NCBI GenBank assembly: GCA_018262855.1
Contig: JADFDO010000008.1
Coordinates: forward strand, 1-64,000
Reading direction: 5' to 3'
DNA length: 64,000 bases
Source of the DNA: Methanolinea sp.
GTDB lineage: Archaea; Halobacteriota; Methanomicrobia; Methanomicrobiales; Methanospirillaceae
The translations under genes were made by a program, and so were the position numbers. This document shows positions 9,900 through 18,029 of the stretch, one piece after another; the first letter of the stretch is position 1, and each line of letters begins with the position of its first letter. Below the pieces are notes generated by a model. The model did no database searches and was not told the origin of the DNA. It was given only the letters and a program-made list of their open reading frames with translations.

Positions 9900-10532
9900 T
9901 CAGGTCTTTTCCGGCCTTGTAACCCCCACTCTCCCCTTCTCGATGGAGATGGAAAAACCAAGGCTTTCAAGATATTCCCTGCTCTTTCCCTGCCCGTGAA
10001 TCAGGAGCTCGGGCAGATCCTCTTTTTCGTCGATGTCGGTGGAAAGCCGGTACGAGTCAATGATCTCGCATGAGAGATTTCGCTCTTCAGCGATCCGGAG
10101 ATGTTTCAGAAAACTTGAACCATAGTAACTCACCCGGAAATCCGATCCTCTTGATAAGTAGATAACATTGGTGCCCCCGCCTCTGCCGGGGACTATGGCC
10201 ATGTCGTGCTCGGTGGTGATAAGACGCACGAGAGCTTCCGGGTTCGAGAGCGGGAGATCGGACATTATGATGAGTACTTCGCCGTCCATGACTTCCAGGA
10301 GGTCATTGAGGGTCTCGTTGAGGCCCCCGGGGATTACATCCACGACCGCAATGCTGCAGGAATATTCCTCGGTTGAGATGATTCTGGGTTCGCAGCCCGC
10401 GCCCCTGACCGCCCGCACTACATCAGCAAGCATCAGCCTTGCAAACGTGATTCTCTCATCGGCATCAAGCACACATGAGAGGCGTGTCTTGGGATTTCCA
10501 GGTTTGAACGGGATCAGCGCGGTGACAGGCAT
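9900..10532 (-). CDS. cofC: 2-phospho-L-lactate (or phosphoenolpyruvate) guanylyltransferase CofC
   Basis: CofC activates 2-phospholactate or a related C3 acid with GTP, giving the side-chain donor for coenzyme F420. The N-terminal nucleotidyltransferase motif is clear in ALIPFKPGNPKTRLS, followed by ERITFARLML; later segments include IMSDLPL (about 115-121) and GRGGGTNVIYL, all typical of the family. I start at 10532 (Met-Pro-Val), giving 210 residues, because the family begins here; the frame is open to 10607 with 25 extra residues that lack family character. It is divergent from cofG, so the 111-base gap holds both promoters. A T5 tract in the CCCTTTTTCCCC sequence lies just past the stop. 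Confidence 0.92.
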   Translation of the reverse strand: MPVTALIPFKPGNPKTRLSCVLDADERITFARLMLADVVRAVRGAGCEPRIISTEEYSCSIAVVDVIPGGLNETLNDLLEVMDGEVLIIMSDLPLSNPEALVRLITTEHDMAIVPGRGGGTNVIYLSRGSDFRVSYYGSSFLKHLRIAEERNLSCEIIDSYRLSTDIDEKEDLPELLIHGQGKSREYLESLGFSISIEKGRVGVTRPEKT

Positions 10533-10643
10533 GTATACTTCTGGATCTGTGCCCCTGACAAAAAAAGCTCGTGATTTCGGTCTGCATGGTGTCTCCATAT
10601 GGTTCATTCATATGGGATCACACCCGATTGACATGGTAACGAG

Positions 10644-11642
10644 ATGCCACAGAGAATCATCACCTATTCGCGGAATATATTCCTCCCGCTCACCACGGTC
10701 TGCCATAACCGTTGCGGCTACTGCTCGTTCAGGACCCCGGTGCATGAAGGGTGCGTTCTCTTTCCGGAGTACGTGGAAGAGACGTTGCGCAGGGGGGCAG
10801 CGCTTGGGTGCACCGAGGCCCTTTTTACCTTTGGTGAGCGTCCCGGACTCGAACCTGGCTTTCAGGAGATCCTGGCAGGAACGGGGTTTTCTGACATCCT
10901 TGATTACTGCTACGATCTCTGCGAGAAGGCCATCTCCTTCGGACTGCTCCCGCATACGAATGCCGGGATCCTGACAATGGAGGAGATGGAACGCTTCTTA
11001 CAGGTGAACGCAAGCATGGGTCTCATGCTCGAGACCACAGCCCGTCTCGATGCTCACCTCAATTCACCGGGGAAGGATCCCGAAGTCCGGATCGAGATGA
11101 TCGAGAATGCCGGGAAACTCCGGATCCCATTCACTACCGGCCTCCTCCTTGGAATTGGAGAGGATATGGGTGACCGTGAGGAATCCCTCATGACAATCCG
11201 AGACCTTGCCCGGAGATACGGACACATCCAGGAGGTGATCATCCAGAACTTCTGCCCGAAGGAGGGGACGCCCATGGCAGGATATTCCCCGGTTGATCCC
11301 GAGGAGATCTGCCTCACCATCAGGATGGCAAGGGATATCCTCCCTGATGATGTCGCGATCCAGATCCCGCCCAATCTCGCTGATGCGTCGTCCCTGATCC
11401 TGTGCGGGGTTGATGATCTCGGCGGAGTCTCCCCGCTGACCATTGATTATGTCAATCCCGAACATCCTTGGCCCGAGATCCGGGAACTCGAACATCTCAT
11501 CGGCGATGCGAGGCTCATGGAACGTCTCTGCATCTACCCACGGTATATAGAGAAGGGATGGTATTCTCCGCGACTCGCACCGCTTATTAGGAGACTCGAC
11601 CAAATTGTTGAGGAGAGGAACAATGGCAATACAGAAGGGTGA
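10644..11642 (+). CDS. cofG: FO synthase subunit 1 (radical SAM, CofG)
   Basis: CofG is one of two radical SAM subunits that build the 7,8-didemethyl-8-hydroxy-5-deazariboflavin chromophore of F420 from tyrosine and a flavin precursor. The 332-residue protein holds the iron-sulfur motif C20-x3-C24-x2-C27 in a TTVCHNRCGYCSF context, then FTFGERP (SAM contact), LMLETTARL and IIQNFCPKEGTPM, all CofG landmarks. The partner cofH is not in the window. It is divergent from cofC and overlaps purC by 20 bases, so purC expression is probably coupled to it. Length and motifs are complete. Confidence 0.97.
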   Translation: MPQRIITYSRNIFLPLTTVCHNRCGYCSFRTPVHEGCVLFPEYVEETLRRGAALGCTEALFTFGERPGLEPGFQEILAGTGFSDILDYCYDLCEKAISFGLLPHTNAGILTMEEMERFLQVNASMGLMLETTARLDAHLNSPGKDPEVRIEMIENAGKLRIPFTTGLLLGIGEDMGDREESLMTIRDLARRYGHIQEVIIQNFCPKEGTPMAGYSPVDPEEICLTIRMARDILPDDVAIQIPPNLADASSLILCGVDDLGGVSPLTIDYVNPEHPWPEIRELEHLIGDARLMERLCIYPRYIEKGWYSPRLAPLIRRLDQIVEERNNGNTEG

Positions 11643-12339
11643 TCTGCTCTATGCAGGCAAGGCGAAATCTGTCTTCCGGACTGACAGGGAAGGGATCTTC
11701 CTCGTGGAATTCCGCGATGATATCACCGCGTTCGATGGGGGCAAGAAGGATGTCCTCGCGAAAAAGGGATCGCTCAATGCCCGTGTCTCAGCGTTTCTCT
11801 TCAGCCACCTCAAGGAGTGCGGGATTCCTACCCACTTTATCGAGATGATCGATGAGAGATCCATGCTGGTCAGGTCGCTCGATATGATCCCGCTCGAGGT
11901 AATCGTCCGGAATGTGGCAGCGGGATCCATGGTCCGGACCTATCCCATCGCAGAGGGAACACCCCTGAATCCGCCCGTCCTTGTGATGGATTACAAGGAC
12001 GATTCCCGCCATGATCCCATGCTCAACGACGACCTGATCCTCGCTCTGAAGATCGTAAACGCCGATGAACTTGCAAGGATCAAAGAGCTGGCGCATTCCA
12101 TCAACAGGATCCTTTTCCAGTTCTTCGAATCGCTCGATATCACCCTCGTTGACTTCAAGATTGAGTTCGGGAAAGCCGACGGCCAGATCCTCCTCGGTGA
12201 CGAGATCAGCATGGATTCCATGCGGCTCTGGGACGCCGGGACGGGTGAGTCGCTTGACAAGGACGTTTACCGTTTTTCCAAGGGAGACGTCCTCGCGGTA
12301 TACCGGCGTGTTGCAGAAAGGATTTGTGCAAGGGAATAA
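11623..12339 (+). CDS. purC: SAICAR synthetase (purine synthesis)
   Basis: PurC joins CAIR and aspartate using ATP in step 8 of purine synthesis. The 238-residue protein begins MAIQKGDLLYAGKAK with the ATP-binding lysine pair, then has VEFRDDITAFDGGKK, the family signature region EVIVRNVAAGSM (about 87-98), and LVDFKIEFGK (about 169-178) and DEISMDSMRLWD (about 186-197). I choose the ATG at 11623 because GAGGAG precedes it and the product then starts like other PurC proteins; an in-frame ATG 18 bases upstream is less likely. It overlaps cofG by 20 bases. Confidence 0.96.
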   Translation: MAIQKGDLLYAGKAKSVFRTDREGIFLVEFRDDITAFDGGKKDVLAKKGSLNARVSAFLFSHLKECGIPTHFIEMIDERSMLVRSLDMIPLEVIVRNVAAGSMVRTYPIAEGTPLNPPVLVMDYKDDSRHDPMLNDDLILALKIVNADELARIKELAHSINRILFQFFESLDITLVDFKIEFGKADGQILLGDEISMDSMRLWDAGTGESLDKDVYRFSKGDVLAVYRRVAERICARE

Positions 12340-12400
12340 ACAAGCTGTTGCAATAAGAAAGAAGATTACTCATCAGGGACTCAACACATTGGTAAGAATC

Positions 12401-12673
12401 ATGCCTGAAGATGAACTGGAATCAGAAATACTTGAATGGGCAAGGAAATACGCCCAGAAGCACCACTGGACCCTCAATCCCGATACCAGGAAACTTGAGA
12501 TCGTGATTCGCGGGCTTGCGCGGAACGAGAAGAAGTTCGGGGAACGTTACTGCCCCTGCCGCCTCCGGTCAGGAGATCCCGAAAAAGACCGGGAGATAAT
12601 CTGCCCCTGCATTTTCCACGAAGAAGAGATCGCGAGTGACGGGAGCTGCCACTGCAATCTTTATTTCCGGTAA
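12401..12673 (+). CDS. Ferredoxin-thioredoxin (disulfide) reductase catalytic subunit
   Basis: The 90-residue protein carries three Cys pairs in order, CPC-x14-CPC-x12-CHC, in the last 40 residues; this is the signature that holds a 4Fe-4S cluster next to a redox-active disulfide. The family passes electrons from ferredoxin to thioredoxin-like disulfides; methanogen members are described as ferredoxin:disulfide reductases. The second gap is longer than in plant enzymes (x8). The N-terminal part (about residues 1-45) is helical and basic. No variable-subunit gene or thioredoxin is adjacent, so its partner is elsewhere. The start is the ATG at 12401; the frame is open upstream but overlaps purC there. 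Confidence 0.88.
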   Translation: MPEDELESEILEWARKYAQKHHWTLNPDTRKLEIVIRGLARNEKKFGERYCPCRLRSGDPEKDREIICPCIFHEEEIASDGSCHCNLYFR

Positions 12674-12777
12674 AAAATCTCCGGTATCCTGATTTTAAGT
12701 TCCCAGATCCGCGGACTCTGTATTTCCGGCAACCTAGATTGAATTGAGAGCCGGAGAGGTCAGATACAGAATCCCAC

Positions 12778-14433
12778 TCACCGGTTTTCTTCATCCTCCC
12801 CTGTCACAAGGACCCGGTAAATCGCATAAAATCCGATAGCAATCGCCACGATATAGGAAAAAAGAGCGAGGTAATAGACAAGATCAGGGAGCTGCAGGTC
12901 TGATTTCATCAGGATGAATGACGATCCGATGACCATGCTCGAGACGACCAGCCCGATCAGCACCTTGTTGCTGGTCCGGTCGAGCGATACCTGAAGGCGA
13001 CGGATGTCGGTGTCCACGATATCGATCTTGATGATCCCGGTCCCCAGCTGTTTCAGCATCTGGTTGATGTTCCTCGGCATATCGAGAAGGCCATCCATCG
13101 TCTCAAGCAGCGATCCCCCGGCACGCGATTTGATCTGCTCGATGAAAGAGTCCCGTTTTTTGAACCGGGCCATGTACTGTTCGGCCTCGTCCTTGAACCG
13201 GAATCCCGGGTCCAGTGCCAACCCCACATCCAGGACCATGATGATCACTTTCAGCATCAGCATCAGGTTCCCCGGGACATGGATACGGTATTCACGCAGA
13301 ATGGCGGTGAACGAACCTGCCATCTTGGCAAAGCTGAACTGCCCGATTGAGATCCCTTCAGCCTCCGTGAGGGCGATGTAGATCTCGTCCCGCAGCGCTT
13401 CCCTTGATGCCTCGGGGATCTTGACAGAGAGTCCCTCAAGTGATTTCATCATCATCCCCGCATCCTGGAGCACCATGGAATTGAGGAGCTGGGTGAACCA
13501 GAAACGTCGTTCAGGGCGGATTATGCCGATGATCCCGAAGTCCAGGAATGCGATCTCACCATCCTGGGTAACAAGGAGGTTTCCTGGATGCGGATCGCCG
13601 TGGAAGAAACCATCTTCGAAGATTTGTTTCATGTATGCAAAAAAGCCGGTCTCTGCGATCTTCCTGGGATTGAGCCCAAATGCACGAATGGCTTCGATAT
13701 TATCAATCCGCACCCCCTCGATAAATTCCATGACGAGCAGGCGCCTGCTGCTGTATTCCCAGTATATCTTCGGGACCTTTACCCCATCGATGTCACGCAT
13801 GTGGGCCCGAAGGAGGTCGGCATTCTTTCCATCGCGGATGAAATCGAGTTCTTTCCGGATCTGGGCCGCGAAATCCCTGATAATCCCCCTCGGGTTATAG
13901 ACTCTCCACTCGGGGAAGTTCCGTTCGGCACGCCTCGCGAGAGACTCGAGGATCAGGATGTCCGTCTCGATGATATCCTCGATTCCAGGCCTCTGGATCT
14001 TGACTGCCACCCAGGTGCCATCCTTCAGGCGAGCCCGGTGCACCTGGCTGATGGACGCAGAGGCTATGGGTATCTCCTCAATTTCTGAAAAATACTCCTC
14101 GTACTGCGGGCAGACCTCCTGGAGTACACCTCTGATCGTCTCGAACGGGAGCGGGTTCGTGTTGTCCTGGAGGTACCTGAGTTCTTCGATCAACCCGGGC
14201 GGGAGCATGTCCTGGCGGGTGCTGATGATCTGCCCGAACTTCACATACGTGGGCCCGAGCTCTTCGAGAGCCATCCTCATCCGCCGGTATTCATTCGCGG
14301 CGGAATCAACAGGGCAGGTTCGGCAAAGGCGGAACCTGATCACGCCGGGGAAGAGCCGCTGGACCGCAATCCCAAAACCGTACTTGAAGAGCACGTCAGC
14401 GATCTGCCAGTATCGACGGAATTTTGTTACCAT
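12778..14433 (-). CDS. ABC1/UbiB/AarF-family atypical kinase, membrane anchored
   Basis: The 551-residue protein is a protein-kinase-like ABC1 family member. It has the KxGQ motif (K65-F-G-Q68), the alanine-rich nucleotide loop ASASISQVHRARL (about 124-136) with the ATP lysine in VAVKIQRPG, the catalytic loop HGDPHPGNLL (about 278-287) and the metal-binding DFG in FLDFGIIG. Two hydrophobic helices at about 485-545 would anchor it in the membrane. In bacteria and mitochondria such proteins support ubiquinone synthesis; methanogens lack ubiquinone, so the substrate is unknown, though isoprenoid-lipid handling is plausible. It is transcribed alone and forms the left boundary of the accessory island. 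Confidence 0.88.
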   Translation of the reverse strand: MVTKFRRYWQIADVLFKYGFGIAVQRLFPGVIRFRLCRTCPVDSAANEYRRMRMALEELGPTYVKFGQIISTRQDMLPPGLIEELRYLQDNTNPLPFETIRGVLQEVCPQYEEYFSEIEEIPIASASISQVHRARLKDGTWVAVKIQRPGIEDIIETDILILESLARRAERNFPEWRVYNPRGIIRDFAAQIRKELDFIRDGKNADLLRAHMRDIDGVKVPKIYWEYSSRRLLVMEFIEGVRIDNIEAIRAFGLNPRKIAETGFFAYMKQIFEDGFFHGDPHPGNLLVTQDGEIAFLDFGIIGIIRPERRFWFTQLLNSMVLQDAGMMMKSLEGLSVKIPEASREALRDEIYIALTEAEGISIGQFSFAKMAGSFTAILREYRIHVPGNLMLMLKVIIMVLDVGLALDPGFRFKDEAEQYMARFKKRDSFIEQIKSRAGGSLLETMDGLLDMPRNINQMLKQLGTGIIKIDIVDTDIRRLQVSLDRTSNKVLIGLVVSSMVIGSSFILMKSDLQLPDLVYYLALFSYIVAIAIGFYAIYRVLVTGEDEENR

Positions 14434-14714
14434 GGTATCATGCGAGGATTACAAACGTGGGGTGGGAATGAGCTATTAGTGATTATTACATCCTTCATTA
14501 GTAATCTACACTATCCCTGTTTATGAGTTTTTCAATTGATTTCATCAGAAAAATCATTTTTATTTCTTTACATGGGAAATACCATTGATTTCCCACCCTT
14601 TCCAAAATCTCAGTAGACTGGTGAGTAATTATTATAAAAACCAATCCCCGCTGGCTTTATAGAAAACGAGTTGGTGTGGACAATTTCCGAATGGAAGGGG
14701 GAAGACCGGTATCA
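14434..14714. other. AT-rich spacer with short direct repeats
   Basis: This 281-base spacer separates the ABC1 gene from the island. It has an imperfect 9-base direct repeat (ATTAGTGAT near 14474 and ATTAGTAAT near 14499) and AT-rich tracts that could serve as the promoter of the ABC1 gene. I see no ORF, tRNA or attachment-site repeat with support. Confidence 0.4.
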
Positions 14715-15569
14715 TCATTTGCCATAGAACACGCCGTGTTTCATGTAACGCACGAGGGGATCCCTGATGTAATACTTCATCTGGGAGGTCATGTAATCAG
14801 CAGAGGTATCCCTTCCCGCGATCTTGAACCTGCGGATACCGATATCATATAATTTCCTGACTTCATCGATCGACAAAACCAGCTCATCGCACCTCATGTC
14901 TCCGGCTTTTTCTGCATAGCAGGTATTCAGATCTTCGAGATGTTTCCACAACACCCGCCTTTCCAGTACGTTTTTTGAGAAATAATCGAAATGCTCACGT
15001 TTGTAGGAACAGTTCTGAACACACGCTTCATTCACAAGCACTTCCAGCCGCGAAGTGTCCAAAGTCGAGAGGAGATCATACTTCCGGTTATCGTCAGGCT
15101 GAACAACGGCAGTGTCATAGAGGCTTAACAGCGACTGATAATCGGTTGACATATTCGCAATCGACGCCTTGGTTGAAAATTTTGGATACTGTGAACGGAC
15201 ATAGTCCCGGAGGATATCAGATGCGAGTATGACCCCGTTCATCGGGTTCTCGGTCTTCTCGAGAAAATAATTGCACATGTCGTCTTCGAGGTGCTCGGGC
15301 TCGAGGCAGGTATTCGAGAACGTATAAAACACTCCGATTCCCTTGTGGTTGTAAATTTTCACGAAACTGATGTAATCATCAAGGGTCAATTTTCCCCATG
15401 GGATATACCTGCCGCCCTGCCAGATCAGGCCGGGAGGGCAGTCATGCACCGAATCGACAACATGAGAATCAGATTTCAACAATCTGCGCATATATTCAAG
15501 GTAATTTGATATCTCGTTGAAGAAGATCAGTCCACCCGAGATAGTCCATTTCATGTCAGAGGTGACCAT
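14715..15569 (-). CDS. U32-peptidase-like/TIM-barrel-like protein, function unknown
   Basis: I do not assign a firm function. The 284-residue protein resembles U32-type (collagenase-like, UbiU/UbiV-related) TIM-barrel proteins in having a cysteine segment VNEACVQNCSYKREHF (about 182-197) and a downstream C-x(n)-C pair (residues about 219 and 227), an arrangement that binds a 4Fe-4S cluster in characterised members. A family-like IRRFKIAGRD segment follows near 245-254. The start at 15569 is preceded by GAAGGT. It sits at the edge of the peptide-modification island in the same direction as the radical SAM genes but over 1 kb away, so membership in that system is uncertain. Confidence 0.5.
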   Translation of the reverse strand: MVTSDMKWTISGGLIFFNEISNYLEYMRRLLKSDSHVVDSVHDCPPGLIWQGGRYIPWGKLTLDDYISFVKIYNHKGIGVFYTFSNTCLEPEHLEDDMCNYFLEKTENPMNGVILASDILRDYVRSQYPKFSTKASIANMSTDYQSLLSLYDTAVVQPDDNRKYDLLSTLDTSRLEVLVNEACVQNCSYKREHFDYFSKNVLERRVLWKHLEDLNTCYAEKAGDMRCDELVLSIDEVRKLYDIGIRRFKIAGRDTSADYMTSQMKYYIRDPLVRYMKHGVFYGK

Positions 15570-16010
15570 CGCATACCTTCACAACCACAATGTACGCGAT
15601 AGAGCCTCTATTAAATGATCGCTGACCAGACTGAATGTTACCATTTGGAACTACATTGAGTGGCTCAATCATGATATTAAATTATCATGAATCCGTTATC
15701 TCGCACCACCCCATTCAATTTTTTTCCGGTGCTGAAGAAGGTCATACATTATCCCCTGAGTCGATTCTTTCCTCCTTACCAGGAACAATAACAGTTGTCA
15801 ATTACGAGATCCTGGACAGAATTCCCCATGTGTGGCATCTCAAGATTCAGGGTATCTTCCAGAAAGAGTCGATGAAAAAATGAGAGAATAAGATTATATA
15901 TAAATTCCATCGAGTGTTAATAGTCGAGAAAATTTCACATGTTTACCATGTCCACATGGTATGATATGGGTGATTTCGCATAAATCCTGAAGAGAGATAG
16001 GGGAACAAGA
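15570..16010. other. Upstream region of precursor 1, no firm gene
   Basis: This 441-base AT-rich stretch carries a TATA-like GATTATATATAAATT at about 15890-15904 (plus strand), a perfect palindrome at 15945-15960, and a GATAGGGG ribosome-binding site just before the ATG at 16011. A plus-strand frame at 15635-15883 has no family match and no good start, so I leave it out. Confidence 0.45.
15945..15960. promoter_or_regulatory. Perfect palindrome upstream of precursor 1
   Basis: ACCATGT and ACATGGT flank a 2-base centre with no mismatch. It lies about 50 bases downstream of the best TATA-like sequence and 50 bases upstream of the precursor ATG. It could be an operator or a hairpin in the mRNA leader; no comparable palindrome is seen before the other three precursor genes. 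Confidence 0.35.
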
Positions 16011-16208
16011 ATGAATTCAATCAACGTGCAAAAGAGATGGAAGAGGCCACAACTGACTGTCCTGGTGAGAAATCAAGCGCAGGAACAAATCCTAAGTGCA
16101 TGTAAGGGAACTGGTGCAGGAGCCGGGCCCGATGGCGCGAGTTATATAACTTGCGTAGGAAGAACTTCCATGGCTTGCGGTGGTTGTTTCGATATCTCCA
16201 TTAGTTAA
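16011..16208 (+). CDS. Predicted RiPP precursor peptide 1 (four-Cys, C-terminal Ser)
   Basis: This 65-residue peptide shares its leader with three other short genes in the island: Trp10-Lys-Arg-Pro-x-Leu-Thr-Val-Leu-Val-Arg20, then a Gln/Glu stretch and I-L-S-A-C31-K. The C-terminal half is Gly/Ala/Ser-rich with Cys48, Cys56 and Cys59 and ends exactly six residues after the last Cys with Ser. The Cys pattern C-x16-C-x7-C-x2-C-x5-S(end) matches the other three. GATAGGGG precedes the ATG. It is the only copy on the plus strand, facing the modification operon tail to tail. I infer it is a substrate of the radical SAM/SPASM enzymes nearby; no named RiPP class is recognised. Confidence 0.8.
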   Translation: MNSINVQKRWKRPQLTVLVRNQAQEQILSACKGTGAGAGPDGASYITCVGRTSMACGGCFDISIS

Positions 16209-16674
16209 TTGGCCATACCACTCACAACTCTCATTTTTCATTCTATCAGAGATTATCAACGCAATTTTATTGTCGGTTAAGTCTAGAGATCCAGTCTGGA
16301 TATACCGATCCATTAGATATTCCTAACTCGTCTCGCAAGGAAAGATCCAATATCAGATATTCCAATTATTAGGTTGTCCTCTAAAGTGCCAGAAAAGATT
16401 TCTTATATTTTTATACCAGACCATGAAAGCACTGATATGTGATTGAAATTAGGTCATTATCTTATTTGACTCCATGTTCAGAATTGGTAAAATTCCAAAA
16501 GTCTCCGTTCAGGAGACATTTAATTCGTAGCAGTAATTCATCTGTCTCGTACAACTGTCCTCCGAATATCCTGCACCAGAATGGGATGTTGATTTACAAT
16601 ACGTCAGTATCTGTTCTGCATTCCTAGGTCGGATCAATACCATCAGGCTGGGCGGACTCCATTGTTTCTTCATT
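16209..16674. other. AT-rich intergenic stretch, nothing assigned
   Basis: These 466 bases lie between the convergent ends of precursor 1 and the minus-strand operon. Frames here are short, in AT-rich sequence, and lack ribosome-binding sites or family resemblance. No inverted repeats long enough to call a terminator stand out, although T-rich tracts are frequent. Confidence 0.4.
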
Positions 16675-16827
16675 TTACATCCATCTCAAAAGATCTCCCA
16701 ATTCACCACTCGCTTCTTCATGGACTCTCTTCAACGAAAGTATTTCTGTCTTTTTGCGATAGGTATCAACTAAGATTTTGACGAAGGAATAACATCCAAT
16801 TCCAGGGAGAATGGGTCTGTCGTTCAC
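16675..16827 (-). CDS. Small 50-residue ORF coupled to the radical SAM operon
   Basis: A GTG start overlaps the stop of the preceding radical SAM gene as GTGA, the same coupling seen between real genes in this window. The 50-residue product has no recognisable family: a hydrophobic/aromatic N-terminal third (SFVKILVDTY) followed by a charged, helical C-terminal half rich in Lys, Glu and Arg, ending in Trp-Met. It lacks the leader and Cys core of the precursor peptides. It may be a small accessory protein or a degraded gene end. The overlap is the main support. Confidence 0.35.
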   Translation of the reverse strand: MNDRPILPGIGCYSFVKILVDTYRKKTEILSLKRVHEEASGELGDLLRWM

Positions 16828-18014
16828 CCCGGAATATTCTTTGAGAACCTCCTGATGCGTTCCTCCCAGTCCTTGACCTCCCATGCTTTTTCCCCCTCAA
16901 GTATAAGCCCGAGATCACGAGCCTGCTCATGGGCCACTTCACAGAGGTATTCCACCGGGGTATCGAGTGTCCCATGCTCCATCCATGACTTAGCCGGGCA
17001 CGTCTCGCACAGTCCTTTCAGGAAACAACGGGCACACCGTGAGAGATAGTCAGGGTTTGTCGCTTTCATCTCTCGCACAGCAGGGAAGAACCGCGTTAAC
17101 GCGTCTTTCAGGGATCCCGACTTAAGGTTATACACGACAGATGGATGCCGGAGCATCAGACAGGGCTGCACCATGCCATAGGCATCGACGCACGCCCCGT
17201 GCCCGGCGCCGCAGGAGAAGAGGGAATCCCCGGGAGGCCTCATGAATTTTGAACAGAACTCCCGCATACTCTTCAGATAACTCTCGCGGTTGCGGGAGAG
17301 AATTGACACTCCGTCTCGTGGTTTTGCTCTCAAAGTATGAATGAGATGGTTCTTTTCGGGTGAGTCCCTGCGGCAGCGAAGATCAAAGAAGATCGAGTAT
17401 GACGGGGGCTTGTCCATAGCAGGGATTGTTGCCGCCCACTCCTCGAACTGTTCCATCTCATCGCGGTTCGGGGGAAGCACGGCTCCCTTCACGATGAAAG
17501 GGATCTTCCGTTCGAGCAAGAGGTCCATACCTCGCCTGAACTCGTCAAACGATCCGGGTGAACGGGAAACAGCCTCGTAGGACCCCCGTGTCATTCCGTA
17601 GACCGTGACTTCTATCTTCTCGAGCGGTGGCACCAGGGCGAGCATGTCTGCGATCTCCGGGGTGATACACCTCGCGTTGGTAAAAAGCATGACCTTAAGA
17701 CCGAGCTTTCTGGCATAGAGATACATTTCGGAGAAATCCTCCCGAAGGAGTGGTTCGCCTCCAGTGAACCTGACGGAAAGGGCACCGAGGGCGACCGCCT
17801 CGTTCAGGATCCGCTTGATCTCATCCTTCGACATTTCCCGGAGACGGGCCTTATCGTCTTCAGGCAGGTTGATGCAGCAATGGATACAGTTGTTGTTGCA
17901 CCGCTCGGTAAGCTCCATGTCCAGCCTTCCAATGAGGGGGGCACGGTCTTTCCATACCCTGTGGGATGACGCGGGTGCTGTGACCACATATGGTGAGGGA
18001 TTTTCTCTTGTCAT
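16824..18014 (-). CDS. Radical SAM/SPASM peptide-maturase-like protein A
   Basis: A 396-residue radical SAM enzyme with the cluster motif C39-x3-C43-x2-C46 (LTERCNNNCIHC), the SAM-binding FTGGEPLL near 83-90, and a C-terminal SPASM domain with cysteines at 254, 268, 275, 285, 327, 330, 336, 339 and 358, enough for two auxiliary 4Fe-4S clusters. Such enzymes typically install thioether, C-C or epimer changes in ribosomal peptides. It resembles the protein at 20024-21151 in motif order. It is last of the large genes in a minus-strand operon with pqqD, 15 bases after the fusion protein. The substrate is inferred to be the four-Cys precursors. Confidence 0.85.
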   Translation of the reverse strand: MTRENPSPYVVTAPASSHRVWKDRAPLIGRLDMELTERCNNNCIHCCINLPEDDKARLREMSKDEIKRILNEAVALGALSVRFTGGEPLLREDFSEMYLYARKLGLKVMLFTNARCITPEIADMLALVPPLEKIEVTVYGMTRGSYEAVSRSPGSFDEFRRGMDLLLERKIPFIVKGAVLPPNRDEMEQFEEWAATIPAMDKPPSYSIFFDLRCRRDSPEKNHLIHTLRAKPRDGVSILSRNRESYLKSMREFCSKFMRPPGDSLFSCGAGHGACVDAYGMVQPCLMLRHPSVVYNLKSGSLKDALTRFFPAVREMKATNPDYLSRCARCFLKGLCETCPAKSWMEHGTLDTPVEYLCEVAHEQARDLGLILEGEKAWEVKDWEERIRRFSKNIPG

Positions 18015-18029
18015 GATTGTCTGCCTGGT

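Noticed and set aside
15635-15883. 82-codon plus-strand frame upstream of precursor 1
   Set aside because: The last 45 residues look mildly protein-like, but there is no start signal and no family; the TATA-like sequence of precursor 1 lies just after it. Could be a remnant, not claimed.
16092-16313. 73-codon minus-strand frame over precursor 1
   Set aside because: Fully antisense to the precursor; the plus frame carries the conserved leader and Cys pattern.
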